A DNA stretch of 64,000 nt from Phoenix dactylifera (Eukaryota; Streptophyta; Magnoliopsida; Arecales; Arecaceae). The stretch lies in assembly GCF_009389715.1 (NCBI RefSeq), contig NW_024068542.1, positions 1-64,000 on the forward strand, written 5' to 3'. The notes beneath the pieces are model-generated. The model saw nothing but the letters and a program-made list of their open reading frames with translations, ran no database searches and had not been told where the DNA came from. The translations under genes were made by a program, and so were the position numbers. Below, piece after piece: positions 58,900 through 64,000 of the stretch. Each line of letters opens with the position of its first letter. Positions within the stretch are counted from its first letter, which is position 1.

Positions 58900-60470
58900 T
58901 GTTATTACATCTTATAGAAATTTTATTAATGCTATAATTATCAAGTTGTTGTTTAATCTATAAGATTTGAGTACAACTTTCGGCTGCAATATATTTCAGC
59001 TTTGGTCGTAGACAATACCATCGAAGTTTGTTTCTTGCTAAAGAAAGAAATTAAGTTAACTCCTAATAAGAAATGGCAAATTCTATTAGTACTTTTTCTA
59101 TCAATTTTATATCCAGCAAAATCTGTATCTGAGTAGCCAATTAAATTAATGGAGAATTGTTTTGAATATCATAATCCTAAATTTTGAGTGCCATTTAGAT
59201 ATCCTATAATTCTTTTAACACTAATTAAGTGAGACCCTTTAAGATTAGCCTAAAATCTAACACACATACAAATAATAAATATGATATCCAGTCTACTAGC
59301 AGTAAGATACGCTAAAAAACCTATCATGCCTTTATTAAAGCTTCAAGTCTATGGTTTTACTATGCTCATCTTTGTCTAGCTTACATAAGAGCCTCGTCGG
59401 GGTGCCAATGTGCTTGGCCTTCTCCACGTCAAATTCTTCAAAATCGCCAATGTGCTTGGCCTTCTCCACGTCAAATTCTTCAAAATCTCTATTGTATATT
59501 TGCTTTGGCTGAAGGAGATTTCTTCCTTGGTTTTTTTGATTTGGAGTCCAAGAAAAAAGGTGAGTTATCCCATCATGCCCATCTTGAACTCTCCCTACAT
59601 AAACTCAGCAAAGTCATGACATAAAACATCATTAGTGGCACCAAAAATAATATCATCGATATATATATTTGAACAATTAAAATATCATTATCTTTTCTTT
59701 TTATGAAAAGTGTTGTATCTACATTTCATCTTGTAAAAGTATTTTCTAACATGAATTTACTTAGCCTTTCATGTCATGCTCGAGGTGCTTGTTTTAAATT
59801 ATATAATGCTTTGTTTAATTTAAAAATATGGTTTGGAAATTCATGTTTTGTAAAACTGGAAGGGTGTTTTACACAAACTTTTTCAACCATATATCCACTT
59901 ATAAAAATACTTTTAACATCCATCTAAAATAATTTGAAATTCATGTAACATGCAGAAGCAAGAAATAATCTAGTAACTTCTAATTTAGCAACAAGAGCAA
60001 ACATTTATCAAAATTAATTCTCTCTTTTTTATTATATCCTTGAGCAACAAATCTAACTTTGATTCTTATTGCATTACCATTTTCATCCAATGTATTTCTA
60101 AAAACTCATTTTGTTCCAATTATTGGATAGTCTTTAGGTCTACTAGTCCAAACATTATTTCTTTCAAATTGATTAAGTTCCTCTCGTATTGCATTTATCC
60201 AATCATAATTCTTTTTAGCTTTATCAATGGTTTTTGGGTCTATTTGAGAAATAAAGGCTAAATGATTACATGCATCTCTAAGGAAGGATCTAGTTCTTAC
60301 TCCTTGTGAGAGATCACCAACGATGAGTTTCTTTGAGTGATTGTGGTCAAACCTCCATTCTCTATATAAATCATGTTTACCTTGAGGATGTTCTTGTTGA
60401 TTTTAGCGATCTTCATCATCTTCATCTTAATTCTTGTTTCGATCTTCATATTCCTTCTCATCTGGCACGG
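58900..60470 (-). pseudogene. Decayed Sirevirus-like pol remnant
   Basis: The minus strand holds degraded copia pol in the expected order. Pre-RT and RT wording runs from about 60320 down to 59700, the catalytic box region IYIDDIIFGATND is at about 59665-59625, and RNase H wording (LIGYSDTDFAGYKIDRKST) is at about 59145-59085. It is AT-rich with many breaks and clearly older than the Sirevirus at 48401-56760. No gag, integrase or clear LTR border is left. Confidence 0.8.
59404..59487. repeat. 42-bp perfect tandem duplication inside the pol remnant
   Basis: GCCAATGTGCTTGGCC and the next 26 bases are repeated exactly, 59404-59445 and 59446-59487. The length equals 14 codons. Absence of any difference between the copies suggests a recent event in an otherwise old, decayed sequence. 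Confidence 0.92.
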
Positions 60471-61271
60471 TAGAGTCCCGTTGGGAATTGTATCCTAAAT
60501 GTCAATCGTCAGCATATTGATGATTGAATTTTGTAAATGAATTGATAAATTAATAAAGTGTTATTTGGCATTATTCATCATTTCATCTTCAAATGAACTC
60601 TTATATGATGAAGTCCTTAGGACTTATGTTATGATAAAGGAGGATTTATCTTTGTGTCCTTAAACTTGTTCACGACCAAATGATATGTTGTTACTAGGAC
60701 GACAACATTATCGAGATTAGGTTATTGTATTACATATACGTTGGTTGTCCTCTTAACCAAGGAGTGTGGAGACACTGGTATGCCACACAGGTGAAGTGTA
60801 GGAGTACATTTCACCGAACATGACCAATTCCAGAATGTTCTACTGTCAAGAGATGTTCCGAGTAGATATGGGTATAAGTTTGGCCTGAGACCGTAACCTG
60901 TGACTAGCAAGCAACTCACTATACTTTAGTATCGGACTACCTCAATTTCTAATTCAGTGACGGAAGGTCACTGGGTGCAGTCAAGTACTTGCGTAGTCAG
61001 TTGTGAGTCAAGATGGAATTGACCCCTCCTGAAAATAGGAGATAATGTCTTGTGATTAATTTAGCAAAACCTTGGCCAGGGTAATCCCAGTGAGGAGTCA
61101 CAGAATATCTAAAGTTAACCACATAATGGATGTACTAATTATAGGGTTGACAGTGAGCTCTAAGTCATCCTGGCATTAGGAGTCAAAAGGATTGAATTAT
61201 ACAGTAATCATAGTCCAGGATTCCAGAATATTTGCTTTGCATATATTCGGCCTATCCAGACGTCGGGTACT

Positions 61272-61518
61272 AACTGATAACGAGAGAACGAAATCAGGAT
61301 AAATACCAATTCCTATTACGGGTAGAAAGATACAAATTGAAACAAATAGTTCTCGTGGTCCAGAATCCAAAAAATTAGAGTGTGGAACATTGAATAGCTT
61401 GTATCCATAGAACATCTGACGTGACATAGATAATAAATAAATAGGAGTTAATATCACTCCAATTGCCATTACAAAAGTAATTAGTATTTTTGGCATTAAA
61501 AGATATTTTGGACTAGTA
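61272..61518 (-). pseudogene. ndhD: Nuclear plastid DNA fragment: C-terminal part of ndhD
   Basis: The minus strand encodes [18 protein letters not shown], then [35 protein letters not shown] and [12 protein letters not shown]. This is the end region of plastid NAD(P)H-quinone oxidoreductase chain 4, a membrane subunit of the thylakoid NDH complex. Only about 82 codons are present. Similarity stops sharply on both sides, before the normal C-terminus at one end and just upstream of PKYLL at the other. The fragment is still open with no disabling change, so the transfer is probably fairly recent. It cannot make a working subunit. It sits inside a copia LTR, so it entered after or together with that LTR. 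Confidence 0.9.
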
Positions 61519-62365
61519 CGATTAGTATAGGAAGATGTTCCTATACTACCGGCTTAGGTTCGAACCTATAAGGTCACACGCATAGAAGTTTCTAGGTTGA
61601 TCAAATGGCTGATTGATGATTAAGAAACATTCAGGGTTAATTTGGTCAATTCGATTGACAAATTATCCTCAGCAAAAGTTGCATTAAAATAATTATTGAA
61701 TTATTGAAGGATTAATTAGCAATTAGATTGCTAATGAACTCAATTTGATTGAGTAATTGGGCTTAGGTTGAGCCAAATTGAATAGGATTCAATTTGGGCT
61801 GCATCAGGGTTTGATCTAATTGGATTAGGTTCAACCCAAGTAGATTGAGCTTGACCAAATTGATGAAACTTGACCCAATTGGATTGGGTTTGATCCAAAT
61901 CAATTAGAAAACCTTATTTGATGAGTATTATGAGTCCAAATAATCAGAATTGGATAAGAAGAAGAATCCCTAAATTTTAGGAACCCATCCTTATTTTCTT
62001 GGAGAAGAATGACACCTTGATTTATACCCAATATTTTCCATGCCTATCCTCCTTATTTTTAGCCAAAAATTGGCATGAGAAGAGAGAAGGAATGGAGCTA
62101 TATTTCCTACAAAAATGGAACCTTAAATCTATCTAGAAAGATTTATATGAATTTCCTAATTTGTATGGATTGCATGGTGCATGAAATAGGGTGGTCTACA
62201 GCTGAAATTTGGATGTATAAATTCCTATCTTTTAGGGATCCAAAATATACGAAATTTGGATATGTTTATCTCCTATTATCTAGCAAACCATCAGAATTTT
62301 TTGGAGATTTTATAAGCTAAATTAGTTGGCTAAATTAGGTGTGAGAAGTGGGGTGGTCTTTTAGC

Positions 62366-62373
62366 TATAAAAG
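62366..62373 (+). promoter_or_regulatory. TATA box of the copia LTR
   Basis: TATAAAAG in the context TTTTAGCTATAAAAGACCCC lies about 760 bp before the LTR end and downstream of the dyad-rich U3. It is a strong match by sequence. Transcription start is inferred. Confidence 0.6.
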
Positions 62374-63125
62374 ACCCCCATGCCTTGGGTTCAATATATA
62401 CAATATTTAGAAGTTTCAAAAAATTCTGAAAAAATTTTCTGAGGGCCTCCATCCCTTCTTATCCTTCTTCCTCATGTCCATCCTCCATATCCTTGAAGAA
62501 CAAACAAAGGTTGAGTGTTTAGAAGGTGACAGCTTCAGCCATTGCAACGTTCCTGCGCGAGCTAGCACTCCCGCAGAAGATGATCTACCTAGGGCTTCGT
62601 GTGTACTTCTCATAGAGGCCATTCGTGTGCGTGGTTGTGAAGTCAAGGATCAGATCCATAAGTTTCTTCTATCATAAAAAGTATTAATCCCACATCAATA
62701 TTTTATTTTGGAGTCTGGGTCTAGGTCAGATTTTCCGAGGTTTTACCCTCCTTTGGGGCTCCTCACGGAGTTATCTCCAGAATCCATTCGATAGATATTC
62801 GAAGATTAATCGAAATAGAGTGTTTACCTTTCAGATCTAATAGTTAATCATGCATAAAAGTTTTAGCATAATTGTTTAAACGATTCCGACATAATCCTAT
62901 GTGTTCTTAAGGTGCTGCTTTCTAGATTTGATCTTATAAGCATGCATGAATTAAATTGTTTGATTTGATTTTTCCGCTGCATTTTCAAACTTAAAAAGAA
63001 CTACGTATGGCTTGATCCTTCTTATGAAGGGGTACATAGGCAACCCGATTAGGTTCAGCCATGGTTTAAAAAGAAAAAAAAAATTCAGCATGCTTAATAC
63101 CGAAGAACCTAGGATTCACTTTCAG

Positions 63126-63138
63126 TGGTATCAGAGCC
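63126..63138 (+). other. Primer-binding site, initiator-Met tRNA type
   Basis: TGGTATCAGAGCC follows the LTR end by one base. It is complementary to the 3' end of plant initiator tRNA-Met, the usual copia primer, and fixes the LTR border and the plus-strand direction of this element. Confidence 0.92.
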
Positions 63139-64000
63139 AGGTTTCGTGTTTAAACTTTTATATTTTAATTTTTGTAAAAAAAAAATCTGAAATCATGAAC
63201 ATGTTTAGATTAGATCTAAAGTATTTTCATGATTGATTTAATTGCTGATTATGCATGATTAACTAGATCTGAAATTTTGGATACATATGATGCATGTTTG
63301 TGTTAGGATTAGTAACATGAATAAATCTGAAATCATAATATTATTTAGATTAGATCTAAATAAAGTTTATGATTCATATGATCTCTGATTTTAATAAACA
63401 AATCAGATCTAAAAATAAAGTAAAAAAACAAATACATAAGATGTATGTTGTTTGAATTAATTCATGTTGTTATGTATATGTGATGCATGAACATAAAACA
63501 TAATGACTTAAACATGAATTAAATCTGATTACATGTGATTAATTACAAAAACTCAGATCTAAAAATATGTTTTAAGAACTAAAAGATTGTAATTAATATG
63601 TAATTAAAAAAAATGCAATGATCAAAACTTTCATAAGTCTAAACTTAATTGAGAATTAAGTGTTATGAAATAGAATTGTAACTCAATTAATTGACATTGC
63701 ATAATTCTTTGGGCATATGGGTTAGCTTGAATCAAGTTCCTAGGATTGGGTTAGACCTAAGGTTAGAATCATACATGGACAAATAGAATTAATTGATCAA
63801 ATCTAATTAAGTAGTAACTAGATTAGGTAAAGGAAATTCTAGATCAATTTAGAATAGTTGTAGATGGATCAAGTCCATGTCTTTGATTAGACCAAGATGG
63901 AACTTGATTTAGGCTCAGAGGTGTAGCCCGAGTCATTTGAGTAATCAAATCGAAATTGATTAATCAGTCGGTGTCTAAGGTAAGTTTGGCAGTTTTGACC
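63139..64000 (+). mobile_element. Leader of the copia element, continuing past the window
   Basis: This AT-rich leader of about 860 bp has no convincing ORF. A repeat of about 50 bp occurs twice (63188-63240 and 63328-63380), sharing AATCTGAAATCAT and TTTAGATTAGATCTAAA. The palindromic AGATCT word recurs at about 63212, 63354, 63405 and 63555. The coding region must start to the right of the window. Confidence 0.65.

Larger units (their letters stand above)
60489..63124 (+). repeat. 5' LTR of a Ty1/copia element, carrying a plastid insert
   Basis: It begins TGTATCCTAAATGTC and ends CTTTCA one base before an initiator-Met primer site. Total length is 2636 bp, or about 2390 bp without the plastid insert, close to the solo LTR at 42852. 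Dyad elements occur at 61771-61800 (AAATTGAAT / ATTCAATTT arms) and near 61869-61885 (ACCCAA / TTGGGT around TTGGA). The TATA box lies at 62366. The left border rests on the TG and on the change of sequence type, since the other LTR lies outside the window. Confidence 0.75.

Noticed and set aside
60722-60919. 65-codon minus-strand open frame
   Set aside because: It lies in the copia LTR U3, has no domain, and is of a length expected by chance.
61197-61496. A functional ndhD gene
   Set aside because: Only about 82 codons of the plastid gene are present, with both ends running into LTR sequence.
61548-61572. tRNA gene suggested by GGTTCGAACC
   Set aside because: The word is a palindrome within the LTR. 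No acceptor stem, A box or cloverleaf can be drawn around it.

Overview
This is nuclear DNA from a flowering plant, in a gene-poor, repeat-packed region. Almost every base belongs to LTR retrotransposons or their remains, and I found no host gene, rRNA or tRNA gene. The only host-derived coding sequence is a short plastid fragment (ndhD) lodged inside an LTR. A monocot is plausible from the ndhD wording and the Sirevirus content, but the window does not prove it.

1-42177 is a head-to-tail tandem array of one Ty3/gypsy element with Athila-type features (tRNA-Asp-like primer site, gag, DLGA-type protease). There are six internal regions and seven LTRs (the first cut by the window edge), period about 6.76-6.80 kb, each LTR shared by its neighbours. 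Every unit lacks reverse transcriptase, RNase H and integrase. The gag-protease region runs straight into the GTTGGGAGGCAACCCAA motif that I recall lying after integrase in full-length relatives. It is therefore a pol-less, gag-only type element (TR-GAG-like) that must have moved with borrowed enzymes and was then amplified locally. Neighbouring units share derived variants, so the array grew stepwise.

42178-56760 is a nest. The array sits in a minus-strand Sirevirus LTR fragment (42178-42269). That fragment sits in an older minus-strand relative of the array element (42270-48400), which also holds a solo copia LTR (about 42852-45219). This gypsy element interrupts the gag of a plus-strand Sirevirus (48401-56760) that has pol remains, a whole-looking 471-codon third ORF in the envelope position, and a 3' LTR. 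The Sirevirus in turn interrupts the integrase of a minus-strand copia element (56761 to about 58640).

58640-64000 holds a decayed minus-strand Sirevirus-like pol remnant, then the 5' LTR (60489-63124), initiator-Met primer site and leader of a plus-strand copia element whose body lies beyond the window. Its LTR carries the ndhD fragment.

The least expected signal is regulatory-looking. Several LTRs carry arrays of dyad-symmetric motifs tied to a 21-bp unit: 28 GAGTCGACTC-type sites in clusters of four at 21-bp steps in the Sirevirus LTR; the same word before its third ORF and, at 21-bp steps, in the unrelated minus-strand copia; and 12 separate 21-bp inverted repeats with compensating arm changes in the solo copia LTR. 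All alignments and counts were made by eye.
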